Part shown: positions 24,140 to 37,329 of the stretch, one piece after another | How positions within the stretch are numbered: position 1 is the stretch's first letter | Layout of the letters: each line of letters starts with the position of its first letter | Source of the DNA: Flabesymbios commensalis | Taxonomy: Eukaryota; Annelida; Polychaeta; Terebellida; Flabelligeridae | Direction of reading: 5' to 3' | Length of the DNA stretch: 64,000 nt | Assembly: GCA_964017125.1 (NCBI GenBank) | Contig: OZ024903.1 | Span: 86,440,747-86,504,746, forward strand | The notes under the pieces: generated by a model | Told to the model about the DNA's origin: nothing | Seen by the model: the letters and a program-made list of their open reading frames with translations, nothing else | The model's database searches: none | Position numbers and translations under genes: made by a program

Positions 24140-24620
24140 ATTATCTATATCAGAGTATGGGCAATGGGTGTAGAAGTGTCAGTAGCAGTATTATATGTCC
24201 CCAGAGGTTATTTCCACGGGTGCAAATTCAACTAAAGGTTTCACTAGCCCAGGGAAATCCAACTAGCCCTTACCATCTTTTACTATGTATTTGTAAGGAA
24301 AATCCACTAGCCCTTACAATAGTCCACTATATCGGAGTATAGGCAACGGGTGTTGAAGTGTCAGTAGCAGTATTATATCCCACTGGACACACGACGTTAT
24401 TGCAACGCTGAACCAACGTCACTGGCGTTGATTCAACGTCGCAACAACGTCGTGTGTCGATGGGGATGTCCCCAGGATTATTTTCAGGGGTTCAAATTCG
24501 ACTAAAGGTTTCACTAGCCCAGAGCAAAATCCAACTAGCCATTAGTAGTTACCATCTATTACTATGTATTTGTAAGGAAAATCCACTACCCTTACTATAT
24601 TCCACCAGCCTCGTGTTATC
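24140..24620 (+). repeat. Tandem duplication, two units
   Basis: Unit 1 starts near 24,149 and unit 2 near 24,332. They share GAAGTGTCAGTAGCAGTATTAT, CAACTAAAGGTTTCACTAGC (second: CGACTAAAGG..) and TTACTATGTATTTGTAAGG. Unit 2 is interrupted by the hairpin MITE. Confidence 0.75.
24379..24465. mobile_element. Hairpin MITE of the CCCACTGG subfamily, inserted in a duplicated unit
   Basis: CCCACTGGACACACGACGTT to GTCGTGTGTCGATGGGG. AT is present on both sides. The sister unit at about 24,186-24,202 (AGTATTATATGTCCCC) lacks it and shows the empty site. Confidence 0.8.
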
Positions 24621-25734
24621 GGGCTAGTGCGATTCTGTATCCCTGATTTTATATCATTACACAAAGGAATTTGAAGTGATAAGGAAAATTTAAGTGAAAA
24701 GTTTGACCAGGTCTGTTTCAGACGCGGGATGCAACTGTTCATCTTCATTTGTAGCATCCTCTTCCAGAATCAAATTACAGACACTACTATAGTATAGTGA
24801 TATAAAGCAAGTTTAATGTAACTGTATCTAGTATATCACATTTATTGTGTTGAGATCACCCTCGCTACCTTCTTCATCTGTATGTATAATTCATTTTTTT
24901 TCCACTATAATTATATAGTAGTGATTATTGAGTAAGTGAATGTATTATAAATTTAGGATGAAGAAGGAGAACTGGGGCAATAAGTAGTGTTAAGCATCGG
25001 GTAAACTTTTCTCTACGTAAGTGTCCCACTTCTCGACGTACGATAACAGTACTTATTCATCAACTGGATATCCATTGTGTAAATGTGTTCATATACTGTT
25101 TTAATAATTTGCACCTCTTTACAATACCCTTCTAGTATCGATGTATCTCAGGAGATATATAAAATTGTCCCACTTTACCCCATCAGCTGTTCCACTTTTT
25201 ACTGAGCCGTCACTCTTCGTCACGTTTTAATATTTTTTGCAGGTGGGAGATGTGCTTGCCATTACGTATCACTAAAATATAACTAATAGTGTGTAACAAT
25301 ATTCCCCAATCTACATGCTGGGTACAATCAAACTTACCAAAGTCATAAAAAACATAAAGTAGGATGGAATGACGACAGCGAAATGGTATCTCAGTTCTTC
25401 TGGTTCTTCACTAATTATCCTAAATTTATCTGAGGCACATAAGCTTCTACATCTTGATTCTGGTTTTGTCAATAATACAGCAAGATAATGAGTTGGGCGC
25501 ACTTCATTTTGCGATGAGATAGTTGCAGCAAAGTTTTATAATAAGAATCTGACCCTTTAATACATAGCTATACATGACTACTGCACAACAGCAACAACTG
25601 CTGATGCTTTGAAGCGCTTAGCTGTACTTCGATACATAAACACGTGTGTTAATGTCACATTATATTACCATACCTACCGGTATAAGGCTTTAAGGCCTGA
25701 GGGAAAAAACGCTTAAACTACAGCTACAAATTGG

Positions 25735-26200
25735 TTCTCCTTTATTTGTGCAGCTTTTATCACATTTTAAACCATTTTACCCAATTTAGGGTACTTATTA
25801 TAATAATTGGTCGAAAAAACGCGCAATGGATCCACCACTGCTTTGATTAATAAACTGCTAAAAGCAATCATAAACAGTTTCGTAGATATATTTGGTGAAA
25901 CATAATATTAAAAATACATACTACTTTAAAAAAAAAAATATGGGTGGGTGAAAATTTACTCATATTTTGAGCTATTTTACTCGATTTATGGTATTTTTTG
26001 TATTAATTTGTCGAAAAAAAGGAGTGCGATCCCCCCCCCCCCACACACACACATTATGTATCCGCCCCTGTTTTGACTAAATAAACTGCTAAAAGCATTA
26101 ATAAACAGTTTTGTGGACATTTCTGGTGAAACATATATATTTTTTTAAATAATAACTTAGATTAATTTAAAAAAATAAGGGGGGGTTGAAAATGTCCTGA
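25735..26200 (+). repeat. Tandem duplication of about 233 bp
   Basis: AATAAACTGCTAAAAGCA, TAAACAGTTT, GGTGAAACATA and GTCGAAAAAA occur in order in both halves, offset by about 233 bp. The second half carries a C-run followed by an AC run (26,030-26,053). Confidence 0.7.
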
Positions 26201-26467
26201 ATGAACCTCATGCAGTACAGCTACAAGGTGGTTCTGCTTCCAATATGGATAAGTATAGTTACTCTAGTCCAGCTCTGTAACAAATTTGGTGCTTTTAACA
26301 CGATGAGAATGATTCTCCCAAAATATTAATCAAATCCACTGAACTAATACACATGTTATGATAGAAAGACAATTTGGCAGCCATGAGCAATAAAGCAAAA
26401 GTAATACCAGCAATGATTTGTGCATCCATAGATTTGTAATATTAGAGGGTTTGAATGGAATTTCAGT

Positions 26468-26673
26468 CCGATTATTAAGATTATATTTTGTTACGATAAC
26501 CTCTTGGCGGCCATTTTGAAAATGGTTAATTTGACTATGAGCGGACAATATTTCAGCTTGAAGACAGTGATTTCTGGAATCTACGCAAAATTTCCTATAA
26601 GAATGATGCCGTCTCCTAATTCTACTCTTGATGTCCGCATGGACTTCAGTTTACCAGAATGGAGTCTCGACTA
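26468..26673 (+). repeat. Right arm of the long inverted repeat pair
   Basis: Partner of 23436-23650, about 3.0 kb away. No matching target duplication was found just outside the arms, so the exact ends of the element are unknown. Confidence 0.65.
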
Positions 26674-26699
26674 TATATATGGTGTTATAATGCCATGAT

Positions 26700-27435
26700 A
26701 ATTCATCTTGCCGTATCAGGTCTGACCGTCAGACTACCAGTCTGACCTTGACAACAGGTGTGTGTGAAGCCGGTACGAAAATGAGGGGTGCGAGCAACAT
26801 GAATATTCATTATGACGTCACCGGTTTACTGACTGCAGTGTGGAGGTCACACTCAGGTCAGATTGTTTGGGCCGCCTGAATCAACTGTGAATTGGCCAGG
26901 GAGGAGGGGGGTTCTGAAGTCATAGCACATATACGGGTTATCCAGGTTCTGCCGGTGGCAGACAACTGGATAGATGAAGATGTGATATTTAGGCCTACGG
27001 ATCTTCAACACCACGATATATAAACATTAAGGTATATTTGTAGCATAATGCATTATATTTCATGATAAAATGTCAGGATACAGCATTTTAATTGCACATA
27101 TGGCATTAGAAAGTTAAAATATTTCTTTATAATGGTAGGCATATAACGAATATGGCCTACTGTGTCAATATATGGCATTTAAGAGCACGTTTCTGTATTG
27201 CTGTTTCCCACACTTGTTATTAGTTGGAAATTTCGCTGAATAGTTCTGTTATGGCGATGTTCCGGAGTCGCATGAAAATGTCTAACCCTGTCTAAAATTA
27301 CAGGGTATGGTTACGGAAATGTAATATATTCATATAGCCTTAAAAATATAGGAAGCCGTGTCCACACCTCCAACATTTTGAGTCTTTTTGTCTTCTTGTT
27401 TTGCAGACTAGACTTTTTTAATCGCCAATTAATTA
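26700..27435. other. Intergenic, nothing recognised
   Basis: CAGACCTGA and related short inverted words near 26,720-26,760 lie just outside the right inverted arm. No gene was seen. Confidence 0.35.
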
Positions 27436-27439
27436 TCTA

Positions 27440-27660
27440 ATAATAATAAAAAAGTTCTTAAATAGCGCAGTTCCAGTCCGTGCATCTGCTAAGTGCGCTT
27501 TACAGACTAACGGTTTATTAAAAGTTTGAAAATAAGGTATGTATAGCAAGATGAGTTTTCAAGTTGTGTTTGAAAGAGCTCAGTGTATGACTTGAAGTGA
27601 TATGAGTGGGCAGCTTGTTCCATAATTAGTCCAGGGCATTTAAGCCAAAAAGTAGTGAAC
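27440..27660 (+). repeat. Widespread aquatic-invertebrate repeat, GCGCTTTACA type
   Basis: The words ATAGCGCAG, GCATCTGCTAAGTGCGCTTT, TGAGTTTTCAAG and GGGCAGCTTGTTCCATAA occur in the order of a repeat I remember from many marine invertebrate genomes. The class is not settled. The match is from memory only. Confidence 0.5.
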
Positions 27661-30190
27661 ATAGGAACAAATTGCAACAGAAGCTTTTTTTGAGTTCATT
27701 AACATATCTACATTGACCAAAAAAAGTCGAAGCCAGAAAAATTCGGAAAATTTTTTTATGTGCCTTTTTGTGAGGGTACCCTAAAATGGCTAAATGATGG
27801 TTATCACTCACTCAAAGTGTAGGATGTTTTAGAAAAGTAATTGTTTGTTACCCATAACTATTTGCATTACTTCTAAATACAAAATAAAGGAGAATAGAAT
27901 AAAAAAATTAACTCTATTGCGCAATATTTATAAAATATGGATATATTGTTCAAAGTAAAAAAAAAAATTCTTGAAACAACAGCTACAATTTTTAGGAGAC
28001 AAAAAAAAGAAGAAAGACATAATGCATTCTTGTGTTCAGTGGACTTAATTGTATTTTAAATTTATTCATGGATCAGCTGATATGTCGGTCGATCATCATG
28101 ATCGGTATTTAATGATTATCAACCATTCGCCATGCCCAATCCACAGTCGAGTTACTCCTCATTCCTGGACTCTGATCGACACTCCTATTATGCTGGACAT
28201 ACGCAGCTATTGTTTTTGACAACTGTAATAAATGAAATTATGTGTTCCTGATTTTCTTGGCTGACTTCTCATTTTTGTACATCCATGAATTTAAATTTTG
28301 CACGTTTTTTCACCATATAAGATCACCAAGGCCTTTTCCCGCTTCCACAATTTTTTAGTTTTTTTCACAGCTCGTACTTTTTTTATGAACGACTATTGCT
28401 TGGAGATTTGTATTCATATATAAAATATGATATGAAAAACTTCTAATTCGCTTAAATACAGAGGCGCAAATAAATTGATTTATTATTTTATAAAATTGTT
28501 CACAGTGCCTTTTACCTTCCACGTGTTTCGGTCAATAATTCAAGCCTCACTTGAAGTAAGATGAATTAATGCATTTATTATTAATATTAAATAATAATAA
28601 TAGTTCTAAACATTTCAAAATGTATTTGCTATAATTTTTAGTGGAAGACTGATAAATGATGAATCATTATATATGGAAGTATATTTGTTATTTAAAACTG
28701 GTCTGGTAATCAGATGTTATAGCACATATATTTTGCTGAACCTATCGCTGCACACAGAGCAGCTGAAGATATGAATTGATCTTAGACAGTGCTCAGAAAA
28801 TACAAGAAAATAAATTTGTCAATTTCAACTTTATGCTGGCTTCAGTGTATTTCTATAATTCTACAGGATGAGATTATGCAGCTTCAGTTGATTTTCGCTC
28901 AAGAATTCGTGGATCTTTGGGCAATATATTTGCAGCATTGGGACAGTGTTGCCAGTGCCATTATAAGGAAATCATTTGCATAAGCATTAATTCGTCCAAC
29001 ACTCTTCACAGAAAGTAAAAACATATACGTGTCCTACAGTTCTGTAACAGAAGCAGTCTTGTTTGTGCAGAAAATATTAAATGCAGAAGGCAATTAATAT
29101 GTCATTCTCTCGGTCATATGCTATGGATTTGTGGCATATAACGTTTTCTTGGAATTGTTTTAGAGTCCGGGTATATAGATGAGACTTATGCCTTGCATAA
29201 GTACTTTTATGGTGAGTGAAGTAGCGCACATTTAGGGTCGGACTGGTTGCAGCGCAGTGGACAGACCAGTCACGTGACTTCACTTTTCCGGATGGATAGC
29301 CCATGGATCCACTTCCAATTTCTTTTCGGAAAAGGATCGGGCTGTTCACATCTCCGAAAAAATGTTATAACGTAGCTCACTTGAACTGTTCAATCAAGAC
29401 TTAATTCATGTTAATGATAAATATTATTTCGTCAAAGAAATATCTCCTCGACATCTGCTTCAACTAAGTTCAAGTGAATGATAAAGTGAGTTATTGTAAC
29501 ACTAACACTAACCTGCTAACAGTCGAACAAAAAGTTAGATTTTTTTTGGATTTTTTTTTTGGACCATGCTTCCCCCACCATGCCGCACGAGGCATGTGTG
29601 TTGAGTCGTAGACAATCTGGTTTAAGACCCGCCATCTTGAAATTGACTCTGTAATAATTGATATCCAGCTAATTCTTTTATTTATTTGTAACATTATCTT
29701 ATACTAGTTATAGTTATATTATAACTTCAATAAAGGCTTGAATAACATAGCTTCATATAGGCCTACGCCAGAACCTACATAAAATATAAAATAATAGTCT
29801 TGGCTGGACTTCGATTTTTTTTGAAAATTAAATTAAAAAATAGTCATGAGTTGATCTACGATTTAGGCCTAAAAATCAATTATTCAATATACACATTTTT
29901 AAGCATATTTAAATTGTTTGACATCATATAGGCCTGGACTAGTCTAGCCCTAGGGCTAGGCTGAACCTAGTCAGTGCAAGCGTCATTCTGCTGTGGTAAA
30001 CAGGTTAAGAGGACTACAAGCCAACTACACTGGCTTGCTAGACTTAATTATTTTACATTTTCTGGATAATTTGTAATTAGATTTACCCCTTGACTGTTAA
30101 ATCTCAAGGAGAACATATTTGCTGGTATATGCCTTAGGCTAGGCCTAGATGATAGGATTTCAAGATTCTGATTTATGGTATTAATCGCTT
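27661..30190. other. Intergenic, nothing recognised
   Basis: AT-rich sequence. Short open frames at 28,789-28,983 and 29,077-29,349 resemble nothing known. No repeat structure was seen. Confidence 0.35.
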
Positions 30191-30198
30191 AACAAGGA

Positions 30199-30844
30199 TG
30201 TCTAAAGTTGCTATTGTGGGTCATTCATTTGTGTCTCGCTTGTGTGAGTTTGAAGCATACCATGAGCCTTTGGTCGGATTGCAAAAATGCAATACTACAA
30301 TAGACAGTTTGAACTTTGTTGAAAAAAAGGGGCAAATGTGGGTATGATTAGAACACTTTTAGCAGAACAAATACATGGTAACACAACAAGCCAAACAGGT
30401 CCCGACTTAGTTTTTTTAGTAATTGGCAGTAATGATGCATGTTCAAGATCCCAGACAGTCGATGTCTTAGCTTCATCTATTTTTGGCTTGGCACTATACT
30501 TGATCGTGATAAAGTTTGCTAGAAATGTAGTGATTGGCCAATTATTGCCACGTTTTAAACGTCATCAGAAATACTTTCACCCTGATCTATCTTTACAAGA
30601 GTACAATCAATTTATTTGTGATGTAAATTGCAAACTGAACAGCTTGGTAGCAAATACAAATGGTCTAGTTTCTCTGTGGAAGTTCCTGGGATTTTGGAAT
30701 GAAGGTGCATATGCCACAGATGGTTGCCATCCAGAAAATATTGCAAAATTTGCTAATAGTATCAAACACGGTATTTTAAGCGGATTCAATGCATTGTTAG
30801 AAAACGGGAATCTGGACTGGCAAGAGTGGATCGAATTGGTTTAG
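30199..30844 (+). pseudogene. SGNH-hydrolase-like part, probably of the Ngaro-type fossil
   Basis: SGNH blocks are visible: GHSFVSRL near the start (block I), VFLVIGSND (block III) and TDGCHP at the end (block V, Asp and His of the catalytic set). The proposed role of such domains in YR retrotransposons is unknown. The part is not intact. A separate host or transposon copy of SGNH origin is the alternative. Confidence 0.6.
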
Positions 30845-31084
30845 CATGTTAAAAAATAACTGGTACTAGATAATTTAACATGTTTAATAACTAACTATTA
30901 CTTTGAAGTCAGGAAAAATGCAAATTATATATATATCTTGAACCTGATTTTCCAGATCAATAGTGGTAATATATGTGAATAAAACTGTTATTATTTAAAA
31001 GACTTGGTAGAATCTAGCAAAAATGCAGAATATATTCAGGCGTTAAATGTCAAGAAATACATTTTTGAGTGGAAAGGTCATTAT

Positions 31085-31830
31085 TAGATATCTATAATTG
31101 GCTCAAAATGCAAAGAAAAATCAGGCTTAAGATGCAGAGAAAAATCCGGCTTAAAATGCCAAAAATGTCGAGAAATCAGTGACATAAAATGCCAAAAAAT
31201 AAGCGGCGTAAAATGCCGAGAAATAACCGGCATAAAATGCCGAGAAATATCCGGCGTAAAATGCTGAGAAATATATCCGGCGTAAAATGCCGAGAAATAA
31301 CCGGCGTAAATGCCGAGAAATAACCGGCGTCAATGCCGAAAAATAACCGGCATAAAATGCCGAGAAATATCCGGCGTAAAGTGCCGAGAAATAACCGGCG
31401 TAAATGCCGAGAAATAACCGGCGTAAATGCCGAGAAAATACCGGCGTAATTGCCGAGAAAAAACCGGCATAAAATGCCTTGAAATATCCGGCGTAAAATG
31501 CCGAGAAATATATCCGGCGTAAAATGCCGAGAAATATATCCGGCGTAAAATGCCGAGAAATAACCGGCGTAAATGTCGAGAAATAACCGGCGTAAACGCC
31601 GAGAAATAACCGGCGTAAAATGCCGAGAAATATATCTGGCGTAAATGCCGAGAAATAATTGGTGTAAATGCCGATAATTATCTGGTGTAAAATGTCGAAG
31701 AAACCTGGTTCAAAAGGTAAAAAAAAAATATTGAGGAAGATCTGTAACAGATAAAAAATACATGAAAAATAATGATGGCTTTTAAAGCTGAGAAAAATAA
31801 GATAAAAACCGGCCTACAAGGCCGAGAGAA
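31085..31830 (+). repeat. Minisatellite, ~24 bp unit
   Basis: About two dozen units of AAATGCCGAGAAATAACCGGCGT with variants (ATCCGGC, ATATATCCGGC) occupy about 31,190-31,690. Decayed units continue on both sides. Unit length varies between about 22 and 28. It lies between the SGNH part and the gag-like part. Confidence 0.9.
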
Positions 31831-34800
31831 AATTCAGCCTCGAACGTTCAGGGAAATAATATACAGTCAAATAAAGATATATACAAAATAATAAATATTT
31901 CACAAAGTTGAAATTTAAATAGTCTTCTCAGAATATAAAGCTATGTTTTCATATTGAGAAATTTTTTATTAAATTTTTTTAACGAGGGATAAATCAAGAT
32001 TCACAAAGAATGAAAACGAAATAAAGAGATAAAGTAATCAATGGATGTTGAACATACAAAATAAATAAGACAGGTATTCGCTTTCGGTTCAAACTTTATG
32101 ATTGTAGATGGCTGGCAAGAGACAAATGAAGACTGTTGATCCAGCAACAAGGCAGTCTACCAGAAGCAGAAAGCCAACCGCAAAGCTGACAGAGAGGGGA
32201 AAAGATTCCAGCAGGGTGGGAAAAGAGCTTCAGAAGAAGAGAGGTGGAAAAGTCAACCCCGTTATCGCAGGACGACGGGGTTCCACATGTTCCAGGACAA
32301 AATCAACTACAAGAGTGGTAAAAATCCCCCCCAAGTCCTGCAGAGTAGTGCAAGACACTGATTCCCAAAATGAGCAAACTGATTCCGACAATGATCACTT
32401 TAAAAGATCGGCCCGAAAAAAGAGACGGACTGTAGCTAGGCCCCAAAAATCTACAGTGGACAGATCGCCTGTCTCAACTGATGATGCGTCGTCATCTGAG
32501 GATGACTACGTTGAGCAGGTGAGCAGTAATCATGAGACAGATAACCGCCGATTGCCAGGAGATCAGCTGGCAGGCCTCCTGAAGAAGAGACGTACTCTCT
32601 CCTCTCCAGCAGACGTGGAAGACATGGTGTCTCAAAATGTGCTGAGTGATGTGTTGGGCGCAGACAATGACTTCGCCCATCCTGGTCAGTTCCCCAATAG
32701 AACCATCCCACTGATGTCAAACACCCCCTAGGTAGTGCAGTTCAAATCAAGATTAAAGAAAAGATTTGGAATAATGAGTACATTCATCTTGGCCAGCTTT
32801 TAAACACAACTCCTCGCCAGGATGAATATACTCTAGGAATTAAAAGCAATAAAGAAGGGGAGTCATTGGTCGGTATTCAACCAGCGGCAAGAATTCGACC
32901 TTTGCCAAATATTGACCAATGGACATCCGCCTTCCATATATTTGCAGCTGTAGTTTTACAGCATTCACCATCCCAAGGTCCATCCCTTTTAAAATACATG
33001 GAAATAGTTAGAGACCTTGCAAAACAGGGGGGTTGGGGGTGGCGCCTTTATGATGAAACCTTCCGACAACAGCGCGAAGAAAACCACTACTTGGATTGGG
33101 GGGTCCTGCATGGAGAATTGTGGCTTAGAGCCATGGCTTTAGCCATGACAGGTAATGGTACAGGCCCATTCAGGGACACTCAGCCAAGCTTTGGTAATTT
33201 TCGTGGCTTCAACGGAAAGCAGCCATGTATGTTCTTCAACAAACGGGGGTTTTGTCAAAAAAGGGGGTGCCAATATGACCACGTGTGCAGTCAATGCAAG
33301 GGAAACCATGCTGCCTCAAACTGTTACAGCAGGAAGCAGTCAAACCCCTATTATTTCAACAGACAGCATTATCCAACTCCCTCCACCTCTAATTTCAACA
33401 AACAAACCACTTCTAGCCATCCTCAGTACCAGGGAAATACAGGAGCTGGTAAAGGATTCCCGCCACGAGGGGGGCCAAGAGGTAGGGGCTGGTCTTTTAG
33501 TTACCCCAGTACGCGTTGATAGATTAGCCATGTATTTGAAAAACTACAGCCCTGCTACTAGGTCACATCTTTTGAAAGGATTCTCAGAGGGTTTCAGGTT
33601 GGGTTATGATGGCCCAGACATGCCAGTTGCAGCACAAAATGAAAAAATTTCAATTGAGAATTCAAAATTAGTGTCAGACAAAATATCAACTGAAGTAAAA
33701 GCAGGTAGAATATCGGGTCCTTTTACTAAGCCACCTTTCAAAAATTTTCACTTGCCCCCATTATTCACTATCCCAAAAACAGATGGGGGTCAAAGGCTAA
33801 TACACAATCTATCAAAACCTGCAGGCCAGTCTGTCAATGATTTTATTCCTGACCACCTATCCTCTGTTTCTTATCAAACTTTAGATGATGCTTTCAAAAT
33901 TATAAAAAAAATTGGACAAGGCGCATTGATGGCGAAATGTGATATTAAGGATGCTTTCCGCTTGCTACCCATGCACCCTGATGACTACCATCTGTTGTGT
34001 TTTGAGTGGCAAGGTTTTCATTATTATGACAAAGCCTTGCCTATGGGAGCTCGCTGTAGTTGTCAATTGTTTGAAACTTTCTCAGATGCCCTCCAATGGA
34101 TAGTGAATACTAATTTCAATGCTCGATCAGTAAAAATTCTAGACGATTTTCTTTTTATCGGACCACCAAACAATAACCAATGTAAATTTTCTCTCAAATC
34201 TTTTCAATTCGTGTGTAAGGATATTGGAGTCCCTCTGAAAGAGGAGAAACAGTATCGCCTTGCACATGCATAAATTTTCTGGGCATAGAAATTGATAGTA
34301 TACTGATGGAAGCTCGTTTGCCGCAAGAAAAATTAAGTAAAATTTGTGGAGCATTGGAAAGTATGATCGGTAAGTCAAAAGTTACTTTGAGAGATCTGCA
34401 GTCACTTTTAGGTTTGCTCAATTTTGCCACAGCAGTAGTACGCCCGGGCAGGGCTTTTTTGAGGAGATTATTTGATCTGACACGAGGCATACAAAAGCCT
34501 CATCACCGTAGGCGCCTCACTGCAGAGGCAAAGGCAGATTTACTAGCCTGGTATCAATTTGTTTCCCAATTTAATGGAAAATCAATGATTTTAGAAGATC
34601 GATGGGACTCGAACAAAGTTTTCCATTTGTTCAGCGACGCCAGTAATATAGGTTTTGGGGGGATTTGTGGAAAAAACTGGTTTCATGGCCTATGGCCTTT
34701 GTCTTGGGAAGATTCTCATATTACCAGAAAGGAGTTGTTTGCATTAGTTTTAGGCTTAGAATTGTTTGGTGATAGAATAAAAAATAATTGTATCCTGTTT

Positions 34801-35539
34801 CACTGTGACAATGAGTCAGTGGTGTATATGGTAAACAGTAATACTTCAAAAGATTCGCAGCTTATGTCCCTGATCAGACGTTTTGTCCTGATTTGTATGA
34901 AATTTAACATTTTAGCTAAAGCAGTTCATGTTCCTGGAAACTTAAATGTACAAAGTGATCTATTATCTCGTGCACAGGTACAGAAGTTCAAAGACGTCAC
35001 ACCAGGGGCTCTTCCCATGCCAGTGAATATACCCAGACATCTGTTGCCAACATAGCCGGTATCATGTCAGATCTTCTCTTAGGATCAATGTCGACATCAA
35101 CAAAGTGTCAGTATAGAAGGGTTTTTCACCTATTAGTTTCTTTCCAACACGAGTGCTTCCCAAAAGCAACCATTTGGCCAGCTACCAAAGGCACTGTAGC
35201 CAGTTTCGTAGCATATCTCTATTAAAAAAAAAAAATTAGCACCTACCACAATCTCAACTTACATTTCAACACTGTCATCCATGCATAAAATTTCAGGCCT
35301 TCCAGACCCATCCTCATCTTTTTTGGTAAAAAAAAATGATTTTAGGAATGCAGAAACAAAGCCGCTCATTGGAAAAACGGCTTCCAATTACTAAAGATAT
35401 TTTAGATAGGCTGCTGCATGCCGCTAAATTATCAGCTACATCCGCGTATCAGTTGGCACTTTTTAGGGCACTGTTCTTGATCGCCTTCCACGCCTTTTTG
35501 CGGATAGTGTATGGTGTGCCTGGCATGTGACAAAGAAAA

Positions 35540-37205
35540 TGATGATACCATCTGTTATTTACCATTGATAGACCTGTGAGCTGTAAATACATGTAGGCCT
35601 ACATAAGTCTTGATCAGTTTGTTCATACTTAAAACTGAATAAGGAGGTTATTTGCCCAGTGTAGATCTTTATGACAAATTCAATTCAGGCTTGTATCGTG
35701 TTCATTAAATCGCGATTTTTGGCGGCGACCATCTTGGATTTTCACTATTTTGAGAAATAATGATTTATTTTTATGCTACCCGTAGATGAAACCCTATAAA
35801 AGGTCTTAATGTTAGCAAATATTCCCGTTTTCATTTAATATATAGAATTTCAGCCTGTCGTTGCGACCATTTTGGATTTATCTATTTTGAGACATATTTA
35901 GGCATTTTCACGCTTGACATATAGCAAATTTGGGTTCAGTACATCGAACTACCCCTAACAGCACTATATGCCATAAATTAACATGATTTGCCTCCAGGGT
36001 TTCACTTTATTGAAAAAAACTAATATCTAAAGTCTAATATGCTTATATATACACACAGGACAAGCAAGTAGCAGTATGATACCTATTATAGCAGTACTAT
36101 AATAGGTAGACAGTGGATAATTATTCATTTACATTTACTGAGGAAATTTAATTTTATATTTGAAGCAATTTAAGATGACCAGTACTCATAAAGTACTTGT
36201 TACAGGCTGGCGGAATAGAGAAGCAATTTTCAACTCGTCCGGCCACTGAGAGGACAAAAGAGGGTTACCGCCACCTCACCAAAATAATTACGAATAATCA
36301 AGAGAAAATAATATCCTTGGCCGAAAACTGGCCCTGCTAAAACCGGACTTCTATTTTTTTTAAATAATCGAGTACAAGTATAAGTACTTTTAAAAAGTAA
36401 TAGTACAGAATACTCAAGTACAGAGTACATGTACTTTTGCGACAAAGGTGGAAATAGTTATCTTTGAATTTTTCAAATCCATCAGGACTTCTGATGGGCA
36501 TGCAGGTAGAACGTGATGTAAATATAACAAGAGGCCCAGGGGCCTTGACGTTTGTCAACAGCATTGCAAAAAATCAGCTATAAATGTGTCAGGGAATGTA
36601 CCGGTATATCTATAGGCCTACTCTAAGATGCATTATCATGAAAAGATGTATATCCTTTATATCGATCATTGGCATTTATATTATTATGTTCGGTTCCCAT
36701 AATACATTTTGCTGATTTTACACACGTTCTGAAGCACTGCACCTAATGAAATATGCTTGACAAAGAATCATTTCACAGGACAACAATGTTAATATTACAA
36801 AAGTTAGCCAGGAATTTTCACGAAATCTTTAATTTTCAATTTTAATTCTTCTGTCTAAAATAGGCCTAACAAAGTTGTAAATTATCAGCTTTTAATGTTT
36901 CCTACTCAGCCGTGAAATATACAGTAGCCCTAATCCATCATTATCACATGTAGACGTAATGCACTCTCACTGCACCCTCTTACGTAATGCCAATTATGGA
37001 AATCACAATACACACAGTAGACCTAAGGATAAAGACCCATGAAGGCTTTCTCAACTCACACGATCTTTGCTGAAATGTTGCTGTAATGTTGTCAAGCCAA
37101 CATTGAGTCAGGTGTTAGTTGGCTGTATCAAATGCTATGAAATGAAATAAATGGGGTTCTACACCACATTTGTACACACATAGGCTAAACTGGGTAAGGA
37201 GAACC
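35540..37205. other. Intergenic with scattered repeat words
   Basis: GGCGGCGACCATCTTGGATTT (35,722) and GCGACCATTTTGGATTTA (35,862) mark two diverged units of a repeat. A further MITE piece lies at 37,062-37,120. No gene. Confidence 0.4.
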
Positions 37206-37214
37206 TCCTGAGGA

Positions 37215-37325
37215 TGGTGAGATGAATGAGGTGTCACTGCCCTCCAGACACAGGATTCGAAATTGAGCCCTGTTGGTCTACGGCCGAGCACACTAACTCT
37301 CGGTCACAGAGGCTGCCCACAATAT
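37215..37325 (-). repeat. tRNA-like SINE head or tRNA relic
   Basis: On the minus strand GCAGCCTCTGTGACCGAGAG resembles an A box region and TTTCGAATCCTG a B box, about 45 nt apart. It does not fold into a full tRNA by eye. A second weaker B-box-like site lies at about 37,395-37,410. Confidence 0.4.
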
Positions 37326-37329
37326 TCAA

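Larger units (their letters stand above)
30199..35530 (+). mobile_element. Fossil Ngaro/DIRS-type tyrosine-recombinase retrotransposon
   Basis: Parts in order: an SGNH-hydrolase-like part (30.2-30.85 kb), a minisatellite, a gag-like part with a Cys/His zinc-knuckle cluster (32.1-33.5 kb), reverse transcriptase (about 33.7-34.25 kb), RNase H (about 34.3-35.0 kb) and an incomplete tyrosine recombinase (about 35.1-35.5 kb). The RT/RNase H type (LLGLLNFA, RPGRAFLRRL, FSDASNIGFGG, DLLSR) fits Ngaro/PAT rather than LTR families. No integrase, aspartic protease or LTRs were seen, and no split direct repeats were identified. SGNH domains are known from some Ngaro elements, but whether that part belongs to the same insertion is uncertain. 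The copy is broken, with several breaks. Its long open stretches suggest moderate rather than great age. Confidence 0.75.

Noticed and set aside
30338-30844. Host lipase/esterase gene
   Set aside because: It is intronless, not intact, and next to a YR-retrotransposon fossil of a type known to carry such domains.
31151-31333. Possible CRISPR array or repeat protein
   Set aside because: There are no unique spacers, only a satellite with variable unit length; its frames are satellite translations.
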